Assembly: GCA_030625905.1 (NCBI GenBank)
Contig: DAOUQA010000026.1
Span: forward strand, 1 to 15,165
Source of the DNA: Kiritimatiellales bacterium
GTDB lineage: Bacteria; Verrucomicrobiota; Kiritimatiellia; Kiritimatiellales; Pontiellaceae
Direction: 5' to 3'
Length of the DNA: 15,165 nucleotides
The notes under the pieces were generated by a model. It made no database searches, was not told the origin of the DNA, and saw only the letters and a list, made by a program, of their open reading frames with translations. The number at the start of each line of letters is the position of its first letter. Position 1 is the stretch's first letter. Both the position numbers and the translations under genes were made by a program. Below, piece after piece: positions 1 to 8,111 of this stretch.

Positions 1-93
1 AACATGCGCAAAGCCAAGGCGCAGGGCAAAACATACAAGACCTCCAGCCTCGATTGCAGCAGCTGCAATATCTGTGACATGGGCGAGAAGTAG
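1..93 (+). CDS. 3' end of an unidentified gene with a Cys-rich tail
   Basis: An open frame enters from the left edge and stops at TAG 91-93, leaving about 30 residues. The tail is basic and then carries a cysteine cluster, CSSCNIC, followed by DMGEK. CxxCxxC spacing could bind a metal or an Fe-S cluster, but this is only inference from spacing. I do not recognise the family. The gene is convergent with the poly(A) polymerase gene to its right. It is too short to exclude a chance open frame. Confidence 0.4.
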   Translation, partial: NMRKAKAQGKTYKTSSLDCSSCNICDMGEK

Positions 94-147
94 AGCCTGC
101 ACGATGTGCTGGCTCCCGCGCTGCAAGGGTTCATATTAGGCGCGATC

Positions 148-167
148 AGCCAGCGCATAGCGCGGCT
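148..167. terminator. Possible bidirectional hairpin between convergent genes
   Basis: AGCC and GCGC pair with GCGC and GGCT around an ATA loop, with one bulged A, giving an 8-bp stem. It lies between the gene ending at 93 and the pcnB stop at 223, where a shared terminator would be expected. No clear T-run follows on either strand, so this is a weak call. Nothing else is visible in 94-222. Confidence 0.3.
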
Positions 168-222
168 GTACCTTATTATCTTCTACAGTCGTTGCCGTTG
201 ATTCTCTGCTGCTTCATCCGCG

Positions 223-1431
223 TTACTTTTTTGCTTCCCGGAGGTCGACCCAGTAGGCGAGGAGTTCTTGATTGCGGCCGTGGGCTTTTGAGGAAACCTT
301 GAAGTAGAGGAAAGCATCGAGGAATCCTTTGTGCTGAAGAACGCGCTTTGGCCTGTTTCCCTTGGTTTGCTGGAACCGTAGCTGGTTGGTCATGATGTCG
401 GAGACCTGGTAGATCACCTGTTTCGGGACGCGGACATTTGTACACATGCCTTGCAGATGCCGGTGGACGGCATCGCGTGCGGCATCGTGCGGCGAAGCGC
501 CAGCATCGATGAGTTGTTGTGCGAGGACTTCGTGGTATTCGCCGAAGAGCAGGGCGAAGAGCAAGGCGGGGTGGACGCGCAGGTTGGCCTTGCGCCATCG
601 ATCCATCTGTTCCAGGGTTTGAACCACCCAGTCGTGCCGCGTCTTGTCTTCGTCGATCCAGTGCGAAAAATCGTGGAACATGGGGTGGAGCAGGTCGGTC
701 TTTTCCAGCCACTGGAAAACGTTTTTCGCGTAGCCGCAGAAAAAGAGCTTCTGGACTTCTTCGTACATGCGCGACGGAGCGGCGAGCGCGAGTTTGTCCT
801 TGTTGCGGCAGATGGATTCATAGGCTTCTTTTTCAATCTCGAAGCCGAGGGTTCCGGCAAAGCGTGCGGCGCGAACCATGCGGACGGGATCTTCGGTGAA
901 GCGCGTGTCGGGGTCGCCAATGACGCGGATAATCTTTTTCTCCAGGTCTTCAAGTCCGCCGGCATAGTCGATGATGGAAAAATCGGCAATGTTGTAGAAG
1001 AGGGCGTTGATGGTGAAGTCGCGCCGTAGGGCATCCTGCTGCGGAGTTCCGAATACGTTGTCGCGCATGACCTGGCCATCTTCGCCGGTACGGAAGGTGT
1101 TTTCGGGATGCTCGCCCTCGTCGGAGGGGACGGGCGCGCGGAAGGTGGCGGTTTCGATGACCTCGCCGCGGAAGAGGATGTGCGCAAGCCGGAAGCGGCG
1201 GCCAATGAGGCGGCAGTTGCGGAACATCTTGCGGATCTGCTCGGGCGTGGCGTCGGTGGCGACGTCGAAGTCCTTGGGGTAGCGATCAAGCAACAGGTCG
1301 CGTACGCCGCCGCCAGCGATGTATGCGATATAGCCCTCGTCCTTCAGGCGGTACAGCACCTTGATGGCGGCCGAAGAGATGTTTTTGCGGCTAACGCAAT
1401 GTTCTGGTCTTTCGAGGACTACGGGTTCCAT
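223..1431 (-). CDS. pcnB: Poly(A) polymerase I (polynucleotide adenylyltransferase)
   Basis: Adds 3' poly(A) tails to RNA and so promotes RNA decay in the cytoplasm. Seen: the nucleotidyltransferase signature GGGVRD, then DFDVATDA carrying the catalytic aspartates, then the PcnB-type motif LIGRRFRLAHI, RRDFTINALFYN, and EDPVRMVRAARFAGTLGF of the RNA-binding neck. The LIGRRF-type motif separates bacterial poly(A) polymerases from CCA-adding enzymes by family knowledge, though without an alignment some doubt remains. Start: ATG at 1431 gives 402 residues. An in-frame TTG at 1452 would add seven (409), and neither has a strong Shine-Dalgarno site. Length is slightly short for the family. It lies about 40 bp downstream of the DUF4186 gene on the same strand and is probably cotranscribed with it. 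Large open frames on the opposite strand and in other frames here are shadows. Confidence 0.92.
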   Translation of the reverse strand: MEPVVLERPEHCVSRKNISSAAIKVLYRLKDEGYIAYIAGGGVRDLLLDRYPKDFDVATDATPEQIRKMFRNCRLIGRRFRLAHILFRGEVIETATFRAPVPSDEGEHPENTFRTGEDGQVMRDNVFGTPQQDALRRDFTINALFYNIADFSIIDYAGGLEDLEKKIIRVIGDPDTRFTEDPVRMVRAARFAGTLGFEIEKEAYESICRNKDKLALAAPSRMYEEVQKLFFCGYAKNVFQWLEKTDLLHPMFHDFSHWIDEDKTRHDWVVQTLEQMDRWRKANLRVHPALLFALLFGEYHEVLAQQLIDAGASPHDAARDAVHRHLQGMCTNVRVPKQVIYQVSDIMTNQLRFQQTKGNRPKRVLQHKGFLDAFLYFKVSSKAHGRNQELLAYWVDLREAKK

Positions 1432-1470
1432 AGGCGATCCGGAATATTTCAAAGGGCGGGCGAGGAGGGA

Positions 1471-1842
1471 TTAGCCGTCGAGATGCTCCTCGATCCAGCG
1501 CAAGATGCCATCGACGACCTTTCCGACTTGCGTTTCGGAAAGCTCCTTGCCCTTCTTGATGCCAAAGAACTGTTCGAGGTTGTCGCGGTCGTTGCAGCCG
1601 GTGGCGTGCTGGGCGATGAATACCGGGTGCCCCTTGGCGGGGGTTTGCCGGCCATCGTTTTTCGGGTTGGCGGGCGCGATGCGCTTGTTGACGAAGTCGG
1701 TGGCGTGCAGGCGTAGAATATCCATGCCCCGCGACGTGACATACTCCTTCTCGGGGTCGCCGAGAACGAACTTTTCAAGGCGCCCGTCTTTCGAGAGCTT
1801 TTTCTTGAGAGCCTTCCATTCCTTGTCTGATAGTTTTGCCAC
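1471..1842 (-). CDS. DUF4186-like protein
   Basis: Protein of 123 residues, function unknown. The first third is lysine-rich and charged. The recognisable core is RLHATDFVNKRIAPANPKND, followed by GRQTPAKGHPVFIAQHATG, then a C-terminal helix ending WIEEHLDG. I recognise this core as DUF4186. In members I recall, a cysteine-rich stretch follows the HAT motif. Here that stretch reads GCNDRDN with only one Cys, so any metal site would be altered; this comparison is from memory. The start is GTG at 1842 with a good Shine-Dalgarno site (GAAGGA) 6-7 bases upstream. It sits between the RND operon (91 bp upstream) and pcnB on the same strand. The 91-bp gap contains a GCCTAAG direct repeat and no clear terminator. 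Confidence 0.75.
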   Translation of the reverse strand: MAKLSDKEWKALKKKLSKDGRLEKFVLGDPEKEYVTSRGMDILRLHATDFVNKRIAPANPKNDGRQTPAKGHPVFIAQHATGCNDRDNLEQFFGIKKGKELSETQVGKVVDGILRWIEEHLDG

Positions 1843-1933
1843 AGGGTATCCTTCGGTTTGTTTGAACTCTGACGTAACTGCGTGAGCCTAAGTCATTCGC
1901 GGTTTCGGTGCAAGCCTAAGCTGGCGGGAAATA

Positions 1934-4900
1934 CTACTCTTGTTCGTCGTCGCCAATCTGGATGTGGCGCCTTAGGAAGGCGGCAAAGGAATCGGCGAGG
2001 CTGTACATGAGCGGCACCATGATGAGTGTCAGTAGAGTTGAGACGGCGAGGCCGAAGATGACGGCAATGGCCATCGGTGCCCACCATGCCGAGGTTGCGC
2101 CGCCCGTGGCGAAGCGCAGGGTGTGTATATCGAAGCTGAAACCGATCGCCATCGGGATCAGGCCAAGGATGGTGGTAATGGCGGTCAGTAGCACTGGGCG
2201 CAGGCGCAGGCGCCCGGCATGTACGACGGCCTCGATGGTTTCAAGCCCCTTGGCTTTCATCTGGTTGATGCAGTCGACCAGCACGATGGCATTGTTGACC
2301 ACAATGCCAGCTAGGCTGATGAGGCCGACACCGGTCATGATGATGCTGAAGTGCATCTGTGTGAGCAGCAGCCCCCACATGACGCCGATGATCGAGAGGA
2401 TGATTGACGAGAAGATGATCAGCGGAAGCAGTACGGAGTTGAACTGGATGACGAGGATTACGATAATGCCCGCCAGAGCGAGCAGAAAGGCCTTGGATAG
2501 AAAGTCGGACGATTCCTGCTGATCCTCCTTGTCGCCGGTATATTCGATGCTGTAGCCGGGGGGCAGGTCGATTTTTTCAACGATTGGGACAATGTCGGAG
2601 AGCAGTTCGTTTGATTCGCGGCCCTCCTTGTTGCCGGAGATGGTAATGACACGCTTCTGATCCTTGCGGCGGATGACGCCGCGCCCGGAGGTGTATTTAA
2701 ATTTTCCGAGCGACGAGAGCGGGACGGGGACAGCATCCTGGACGGGGATATAGATTTCGTCGAATAGGCCAAACTGTTCGCGGGCAGGGCGGGGCAGGCG
2801 CACGGTGATGTCGAACTCGTCCTCGCCGGCGCGGAACTTGCGCCGCGACTCGGTGCCGTAGATCGCGGTACGCAGGAAAAACCCGATGGTCTCGGTGTCG
2901 AGACCCAGCACTCCGGCACGCTTGCGATCGACGATGAATTGCAGTTCGGGCAGTGCGTCTTCATAGTCGGAGCGCAGATCGACCAGTCCGGGGACATGGC
3001 TGATACGCCGCTTGATTTCGGTGGCGATGGTGCTGAGCTGTCCGAGGTCGTCGCCGGAAATCTCGATGTTGACCGGTGGTGCCTGCGGTGGCCCCTCTTC
3101 CAGATCCTCTACCTTGATCTCTGCGCCGGGAATCTTGCCGATGCGGTCGCGAAATTGCTGGATCAGCCCCGAGGTGCTGCCCGTGCGCTCGTCTTCGTCG
3201 ACAAACTTGATGTAGAGTGAGCCGAGGTAGGTTGCGGCGCTGCCTTCGGTAAAGACCGTATCCATTCCCTGCCCAACATTGGCGAGCACGAATTCAATGT
3301 CGTCGAAGCCGCTGATGGCCTGTTCGACGTGGCGGACGGCGGCATCGGTTTTTTCGATGGCGGTGCCTTCGGGATAGCGAACCCCGATTTGGGTGGCGCG
3401 CGGTTCGACATCGACAAACAAGGTTATTCCTTTGCCGAAGCGTCCATAGAGCTGTGCACTGAGAACGAGGAACAAGGCACTGATGGCAACCAGAATGCCC
3501 CGGTGGCGTAGCGCACCGCGCAGAAGGCGTTCGTAGCCGTGCACAAAGGGGTGCAATTCGGCCTTCTTTCCGTCAAGGCTCAACCGCCCTTTCTTGATGA
3601 GTACCGAGCAGACCGCCGGGTTGATTACCAGCGCTACGAAAAGGGAGGAGGTGAGGGTGATGATCAGGGTTTTGGGAATGTAGCTCATGAAATCGCCGAT
3701 AATGTCCGGCCAAAAGAGTAGCGGCGAGAAGGCGGCGAGGGTGGTGAGGGTGGAGGTAGCGACCGGCCAGGCGACCTCGGCCGCGCCGCGCCGCGCGGCT
3801 TCGGTGCGCGAGAGGCCTTCGCAGTGCAGGCGGTAGATGTTTTCGACAATCACGATGCCGTTGTCCACCAGCATGCCGACGCTGAGGATCAGCGCAAAAA
3901 GAACCACCATGTTCATCGTGATGCCCATCAGCGACATAATCGTAAACGAAAGCAGTAGGGAGAAGGGGATGGCCAGACCGACAAAGAGGCTGTTGCGCTT
4001 GCCCATGAAGATGAGTAGTACGACGATCACGAGGAAAAAGCCGGAAACAATGTTGTTCTCAAGTTCGGCCAGCATGTCGCGGATATCCTTGGAATCGTCC
4101 TGCACCGTGGTGATGTGGATATCCTTCGGTAGCTTTCCCTGATCGATGTATTGTTTCACTTCGTCGATCAGCTTGACCGAGTTTTCGCCGGCACGCTTGA
4201 AGACCTCGATGGAGACGGCGGTTTCGCCATTGATGCGCGAGATACTTTCGAGATCCTTGTAGGTGTCGGTGACAGTGGCGATGTCGCTCAGGTAGATCGG
4301 GTGGTTTTCGCGCTGCACCACCACGAGATCGCGCAGGTCGGAGGCGAGGGTAAATTCGCCGGGGACGCGCACCTGCACCTTGTTGTTGTCGACCTCCAGC
4401 ATGCCGGCGGAGAGGGTCACGTTTTCCTTGGCAATCAGCGCAACGACATCGACGAGGGGGATATTGTAGGCCACGAGGCGCGGCAGGTCGAATTCGATCC
4501 GGATCTCGCGTTCACGCGTTCCGGAAATACGCGCCTCGCGCACGCCGGAAATCGCTTCGATCTCGTCCTGCAGGAATTCGGCGGTGCTTTTGAGGCGCTC
4601 GAGGTTGGGGTCGCCGGAGAGGGCGAAGCGCATGATCGGTATATCGGTACTGAAGTTGAGGCCTTCCACCACCGGCTCGTCGAGATCGTCGGGCAGGTCG
4701 GGACGGGCAAGGTCGATCTTGTCCTTCACGCGCTGGATGGCGGAGTCGACGTCGACCCCCGCAAGATATTCGACGGTGAAGAACACGACGCTGTCGGCCG
4801 CTATGGCCGAGAGGGTTTTGACATTGCCCAGTTCGTTAAGCCGCTTTTCGATCGGGATCGCGATCAGGTTTTCCATCTCCTCGGGTGCGGTGCCCGGATA

Positions 4901-5050
4901 GACGACGTTGACGAACACCTGCGGGATCGTGATGTCCGGCGAGCCTTCGCGCGGCAGTGTTTTGTACGATACGATACCCATGCCGATGAGCACCGCGATG
5001 AATATGAACACCGCCGTACGGAACTTGATGGCATAGTTGGTCAAAATCAT
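1934..5050 (-). CDS. RND-family efflux pump (HAE1/AcrB-like inner-membrane transporter)
   Basis: Proton-driven inner-membrane pump of a tripartite efflux system, exporting drugs or other hydrophobic compounds through the adaptor and outer-membrane channel. 1038 residues, the usual family length. The first TM segment is near residues 11-28, followed by the porter motif REGSPDITIP. The TM4 proton-relay motif is GMLVDNGIVIVENI near residues 392-405, with Asp396 followed by Asn where AcrB has Asp-Asp; single-Asp forms are common. A TM10 motif GIVVNNAIVLVD lies in the second half, and the C-terminus is a short acidic tail (DDEQE). No heavy-metal (CusA) hallmark was seen, so HAE1-like is preferred; the substrate cannot be predicted. 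It is third in the operon after the MarR/OMF fusion and the adaptor, separated from the adaptor by 81 bp containing a hairpin repeat. ATG 5050 has only a weak Shine-Dalgarno site. Confidence 0.95.
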   Translation of the reverse strand: MILTNYAIKFRTAVFIFIAVLIGMGIVSYKTLPREGSPDITIPQVFVNVVYPGTAPEEMENLIAIPIEKRLNELGNVKTLSAIAADSVVFFTVEYLAGVDVDSAIQRVKDKIDLARPDLPDDLDEPVVEGLNFSTDIPIMRFALSGDPNLERLKSTAEFLQDEIEAISGVREARISGTREREIRIEFDLPRLVAYNIPLVDVVALIAKENVTLSAGMLEVDNNKVQVRVPGEFTLASDLRDLVVVQRENHPIYLSDIATVTDTYKDLESISRINGETAVSIEVFKRAGENSVKLIDEVKQYIDQGKLPKDIHITTVQDDSKDIRDMLAELENNIVSGFFLVIVVLLIFMGKRNSLFVGLAIPFSLLLSFTIMSLMGITMNMVVLFALILSVGMLVDNGIVIVENIYRLHCEGLSRTEAARRGAAEVAWPVATSTLTTLAAFSPLLFWPDIIGDFMSYIPKTLIITLTSSLFVALVINPAVCSVLIKKGRLSLDGKKAELHPFVHGYERLLRGALRHRGILVAISALFLVLSAQLYGRFGKGITLFVDVEPRATQIGVRYPEGTAIEKTDAAVRHVEQAISGFDDIEFVLANVGQGMDTVFTEGSAATYLGSLYIKFVDEDERTGSTSGLIQQFRDRIGKIPGAEIKVEDLEEGPPQAPPVNIEISGDDLGQLSTIATEIKRRISHVPGLVDLRSDYEDALPELQFIVDRKRAGVLGLDTETIGFFLRTAIYGTESRRKFRAGEDEFDITVRLPRPAREQFGLFDEIYIPVQDAVPVPLSSLGKFKYTSGRGVIRRKDQKRVITISGNKEGRESNELLSDIVPIVEKIDLPPGYSIEYTGDKEDQQESSDFLSKAFLLALAGIIVILVIQFNSVLLPLIIFSSIILSIIGVMWGLLLTQMHFSIIMTGVGLISLAGIVVNNAIVLVDCINQMKAKGLETIEAVVHAGRLRLRPVLLTAITTILGLIPMAIGFSFDIHTLRFATGGATSAWWAPMAIAVIFGLAVSTLLTLIMVPLMYSLADSFAAFLRRHIQIGDDEQE

Positions 5051-5069
5051 TTTGTGCGCCTATCTTTTA

Positions 5070-5129
5070 TCCACAGATTTCGCAGATTGCTCAGGTTTTA
5101 AATCTGTGAATATCTGTGTAATCTGTGGA
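5070..5129. repeat. Imperfect hairpin repeat, CCACAGATT type
   Basis: The left arm TCCACAGATTTCGCAGATT faces a right arm ending AATCTGTGGA with a few mismatches. Each arm is a series of imperfect 9-bp units (CCACAGATT, TCGCAGATT). It fills most of the gap between the adaptor and RND genes, so the operon transcript would carry a stem-loop there. This could tune the adaptor/pump ratio or mRNA stability; that role is inference. Confidence 0.75.
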
Positions 5130-5131
5130 CT

Positions 5132-6202
5132 CTACTTCTTCGTTAAGGGTTCAACGCGCTGGCCGTCGCTCAGCGTACGGTTGCCCTCGATGATCACCTG
5201 GTCGCCCTCTTCCAGTCCCTTGGAGATGAGCACCCGCTTGCGGGTGATGGTTTCGATCTGCACCTTGCGGCGGACAGCCTGGCCGTCCTTGGCGAGATAG
5301 ACGATATGGTCGCCCTTCGAGGGCAGTACGGCCGACATCGGCAACGAAACCATGTTTCGGTTTTCACCGCGCTTGAACTCGACCCGGGCAATCATGCCCG
5401 GGCGTAGCGTGCCGTCGGGGTTGTCGACGACAACCTCGGTGCGGAAGGCGTTGTTGCGGCCATCGGCCTGAGTGGCCACGAACGATACCACACCTTTTAA
5501 AGTGTGGTTTGGCAGCGGCTGGACGGTGAAGGGCAGGGTGTCGCCCGGGCGGGTCGCGTAGACGTCCTTTTCCGGAATCTGGAGGATGATTTTCACGGTG
5601 CTGGTGTCGACCACTTGGAAGACGGGTGCGCCGGGCTGGACATATTCACCGACCTCGACAAACCGCTCGTTCACGATTCCAGCGATGGGGGAAACCACAC
5701 GGCACTGCTCGATATTAATGGTTGCTTCGATTGCCATGGCTTCGGCCTGGATGTAAGCCTTTTCAATGTGATCGAACTCGCTTTCCGCCACGGCGCCGGA
5801 GGCTTGTAGTTGCTTGAAGCGCTCGTGGTTCTTGCGGGCATCCTCCGCCGCGCTGCTGGCCTGTTTCAGGTTGGCCTGCCAGATGCGGTCGTCGATTTGT
5901 AGCAGGAGCTGCCCTTGCTCGACACGGTCACCCCGGTCGACCTTGATTTCGACGATCCGCCCAGCCTTTTCAGCGGAGAGCATGGCATCCACGTTTGCCG
6001 CCACGAGGGCGGGGAGGTGCACCATGTCGGCGGTGCTGGTGAGGTGCGCCGTCAGGGTGGAAACTGACACGGCGGTTTCCTTGGCCTCAGGGAGCTCTTT
6101 GCCGTTGGGCTTGAACACCATCATCAGTAGAATAAGTGCAGCCACCAGCCCGAGAATAGCCAGCAGGACGACTTGTGCAGAAGCTCGTTTCCTATTCATC
6201 AT
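5132..6202 (-). CDS. RND efflux periplasmic adaptor subunit (HlyD/MFP family)
   Basis: Bridges the RND pump and the outer-membrane channel in the periplasm. 356 residues. A hydrophobic N-terminal segment (about 10-30) follows the basic stretch MNRKRA and serves as membrane anchor or uncleaved signal; no lipobox cysteine was seen. A lipoyl-type half motif, AGRIVEIKVDRGDRVEQGQ, lies near residue 80. An alpha-helical hairpin rich in Ala, Glu and Gln runs to about 155, then the second lipoyl half (SPIAGIVNERFVEVGEYVQ). Beta-barrel and membrane-proximal domains follow, ending GLEEGDQVIIEGNRTLSDGQ. The ATG overlaps the stop of the upstream outer-membrane factor by 4 bp (ATGA), with GGAGG about 10 bases upstream, which indicates translational coupling. 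Confidence 0.93.
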   Translation of the reverse strand: MMNRKRASAQVVLLAILGLVAALILLMMVFKPNGKELPEAKETAVSVSTLTAHLTSTADMVHLPALVAANVDAMLSAEKAGRIVEIKVDRGDRVEQGQLLLQIDDRIWQANLKQASSAAEDARKNHERFKQLQASGAVAESEFDHIEKAYIQAEAMAIEATINIEQCRVVSPIAGIVNERFVEVGEYVQPGAPVFQVVDTSTVKIILQIPEKDVYATRPGDTLPFTVQPLPNHTLKGVVSFVATQADGRNNAFRTEVVVDNPDGTLRPGMIARVEFKRGENRNMVSLPMSAVLPSKGDHIVYLAKDGQAVRRKVQIETITRKRVLISKGLEEGDQVIIEGNRTLSDGQRVEPLTKK

Positions 6203-7596
6203 TCATAGTCCTCCAAAAGGATGCCCATGGCATGTTTCATCGAAGTGATGGCCCCCATGTGTTCGTAGAGCGCGCGTGAGCGTGCAAGGCGAGCGTCGCT
6301 CAGTTCCAGGTTGGCCTGGGTTACTTCAAGACGGGTGCTCAATCCGGCATCGAAGCGCGCGTTGGCGATTTTGAGCGCGCGTTCGGCCAGCTCCTCGGTT
6401 TTATCAGTGGCCTTGATCACCTCGGTGGCGTCGCGCCCGCGTAGCCACTGGGTGCGGATGTCGAGTGAGACGGCACGCTCCATATCACGCAGCTCATCCT
6501 CCTCAATGGCCATCTTCAGCTTGCTCTCGCCCACGTTGGCACGACGCGTGCCACCGTCGAACAGGCGCCAGTTGGCGCGGATGCCGCCGACCCAGTGGAG
6601 CGTCCATCCGTCGCTGGTTGCTCCGGGGAACCAGCCATAGGGATCCGGATCGTACATGCGGTAGTCGGCAAAGAGGTTGACGCGCGGATAGTAGTCGCTT
6701 TTCTGCCGGGAAATATTTTCCTTGCGGAGCCTCACCGCGCTGGCCTTTTCCTGCAGATTCGGCCGCTTGTTCAGGCCGAGGTCGATGGCTTCGTCGAGGT
6801 TGATTTTGACCGGGATGAATTCGAGCGAATCGGAAAGCTCGAACGTTTCGGCATCGATATAGGTCAGGTTGCGAAACTGTTCCATCGCAAGTGCCAGTTC
6901 GTTTGAGGCGGCAATCAAATACGGCCTTTCATTGGCGAGCGCAACCTGTGCGCTAAGCGAGTCAAACTCCGAAACCGTGCCGGCGGCGTATTTCTTGTGT
7001 ATTTCCGCTTCAAAGTTGGAGAGCTGCTCCACCGACTGTTTTCGCACGGCAACCCTTTCCTTGGTGAGCTGGACGCTGTAGTAGGCCAGTGCAATGTCGC
7101 GTACCTGTGTTTCGCGAATGCGCCGCTCCTGCCAGGCGGTCAGCTGCTTGTAGGCCTTGGCGGCACGGATTGCCGAAATCGTGCGTCCGCCCGAAAAGAT
7201 TTGCCACGACGCTTCCGCGCCCACCATCGTGCTTCCGGAATCTGTCAGGTTTTCAGCGTCGTAGAGCGAATAGTCGGCTATACCTGTGATCTGCGGCCAT
7301 GCCTCCGCGATTGCGCGCTTTTTTGTGGTCTTGGCTATCTCGCGTTGACGCTTGGCATTGGCGATGGGCAACGAGCGCTTCAACCCGATACGGATGCTCT
7401 CGTCCAGCGAGTAGGTAGCGGACGGATCTTTCACCCCCCGCTGCGCTGGAGATACGGCGGCGCGGAGGTTTTCTGTTGCTCCGTGCCTCCGTGCTTCTGT
7501 GGTGGAATTTTGTGCACGGGCGCAGAGTGGCAGGAGAGCGGCTAGCAAGGCGACGGATAGGGTGGTGCGGACGGCTTTGAGGATTTTTTCGAGCAT
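6199..7596 (-). other. Possible separate translation product: TolC-like outer-membrane factor with signal peptide
   Basis: An ATG at 7596, in frame inside the MarR C-terminal helix, would give a 465-residue outer-membrane factor. Its n-region is MLEKILKAVR, its h-region LSVALLAALLPL, and its c-region CARA before QNS. This is a textbook Sec signal, and its length suits a TolC-family protein. No strong Shine-Dalgarno site precedes this ATG, so the start is inferred from the signal peptide alone. If used, the regulator and channel would share bases in the same frame. Confidence 0.45.
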
Positions 7597-8001
7597 GTGC
7601 GCGTGGTTGGTGCGTTCCGTCGCCGTTAGGGAGGCATAGGTTTTGCGAATGCCCTGCTTGCGGTTGGCCGCCAGTTGCTCGGTCAGCTTCCGGCCTTTTG
7701 CGGTTAGGCCGACATGAACCACGCGCCGGTCGGCCTTGCTGTGCGTGCGTTTGACCACCCCGCTTTTTTCCAGCCGTTGAAGCAGACCCGATGTGGAGGA
7801 TTTTCCGCGGTGCAGGGCGGTGGCCAGCTCGTTTACGGTTAGCCCTTCCTCCTGGGCGATATAGTGAAGCGCCCAGAACTGCGGCACCGAAACCTGGCCC
7901 TTCGACACCGCGCTCGTGTCCTCGCGCATGATCGACGAGATCAGCTCCGGCAATGCCTCCGACATGTAATCGATAAACTGATCCTGCGAAATAGTTTTCA
8001 T
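6199..8001 (-). CDS. In-frame fusion of a MarR regulator and a TolC-like outer-membrane efflux protein
   Basis: One uninterrupted 600-codon frame holds two normally separate proteins. Residues 1 to about 150 are a MarR-type winged helix: VPQFWALHYIAQEEGLTVNE, then ELATALHRGKSSTSGLLQRL, then the wing SKADRRVVHVGLTAKGRKL and a C-terminal helix. MarR proteins are ligand-responsive repressors. The C-terminal helix runs without a stop into a classic signal peptide, from Met136 through LSVALLAALLPLCARA, followed by an OEP/TolC domain with long helical repeats ending LLEDYE. The mature channel therefore needs either cleavage of the fusion or internal initiation at Met136. The start at 8001 lies 3 bases from a palindrome; an in-frame ATG at 8049 would add 16 residues across that palindrome and is less likely. 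Neither start has a clear Shine-Dalgarno site. It is first gene of the efflux operon. Residues just after the signal peptide come from an inserted repeat (7438-7505). Confidence 0.85.
   Translation of the reverse strand: MKTISQDQFIDYMSEALPELISSIMREDTSAVSKGQVSVPQFWALHYIAQEEGLTVNELATALHRGKSSTSGLLQRLEKSGVVKRTHSKADRRVVHVGLTAKGRKLTEQLAANRKQGIRKTYASLTATERTNHAHMLEKILKAVRTTLSVALLAALLPLCARAQNSTTEARRHGATENLRAAVSPAQRGVKDPSATYSLDESIRIGLKRSLPIANAKRQREIAKTTKKRAIAEAWPQITGIADYSLYDAENLTDSGSTMVGAEASWQIFSGGRTISAIRAAKAYKQLTAWQERRIRETQVRDIALAYYSVQLTKERVAVRKQSVEQLSNFEAEIHKKYAAGTVSEFDSLSAQVALANERPYLIAASNELALAMEQFRNLTYIDAETFELSDSLEFIPVKINLDEAIDLGLNKRPNLQEKASAVRLRKENISRQKSDYYPRVNLFADYRMYDPDPYGWFPGATSDGWTLHWVGGIRANWRLFDGGTRRANVGESKLKMAIEEDELRDMERAVSLDIRTQWLRGRDATEVIKATDKTEELAERALKIANARFDAGLSTRLEVTQANLELSDARLARSRALYEHMGAITSMKHAMGILLEDYE
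7438..7505. repeat. Hairpin repeat (CCACAGAAGCACGGAG type) inside the tolC-like coding region
   Basis: On the minus strand CCACAGAAGCACGGAGG then CACGGAGCAACAG is followed by a degenerate inverted copy (CTCCGCGCCGCCGT, then CAGCG). The element is read in frame as STTEARRHGATEN then LRAAVSPAQRG, immediately after the signal peptide cleavage region. TTEARRHG is what this repeat gives in one frame, and it has no counterpart in TolC-family N-termini that I know. The insertion adds about 20 residues without breaking the frame. Confidence 0.7.
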
Positions 8002-8004
8002 AAC

Positions 8005-8029
8005 GAATAGTTCGTAGCACGAACTATTC
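8005..8029. promoter_or_regulatory. Perfect palindrome, likely MarR operator
   Basis: GAATAGTTCGT and ACGAACTATTC are perfect 11-bp inverted arms separated by AGC. It lies 3 bp upstream of the chosen marR-fusion start at 8001. MarR-family dimers bind such palindromes, and autorepression of a divergent or own promoter is usual, so this is the probable operator for the efflux operon. A possible -35 element (TTGAAA on the minus strand) lies just outside it at about 8034-8039. Confidence 0.65.
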
Positions 8030-8111
8030 CGCATTTCAATAAAACACATGAAGGTTTTTAGGCGGGTCGGGAAACCTTATGCCGGGATTGCCGTGAATAG
8101 AATGACAGAGC

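Noticed and set aside
451..1029. Plus-strand open frame opposite pcnB
   Set aside because: Antisense shadow; poly(A) polymerase motifs are unambiguous on the minus strand.
4151..5101. Long open frame (316 codons) on the plus strand opposite the RND gene
   Set aside because: It is a GC-driven shadow of the RND coding sequence; the composition is His/Asp/Gly-rich with no family features, and the minus-strand protein is a clear RND pump.
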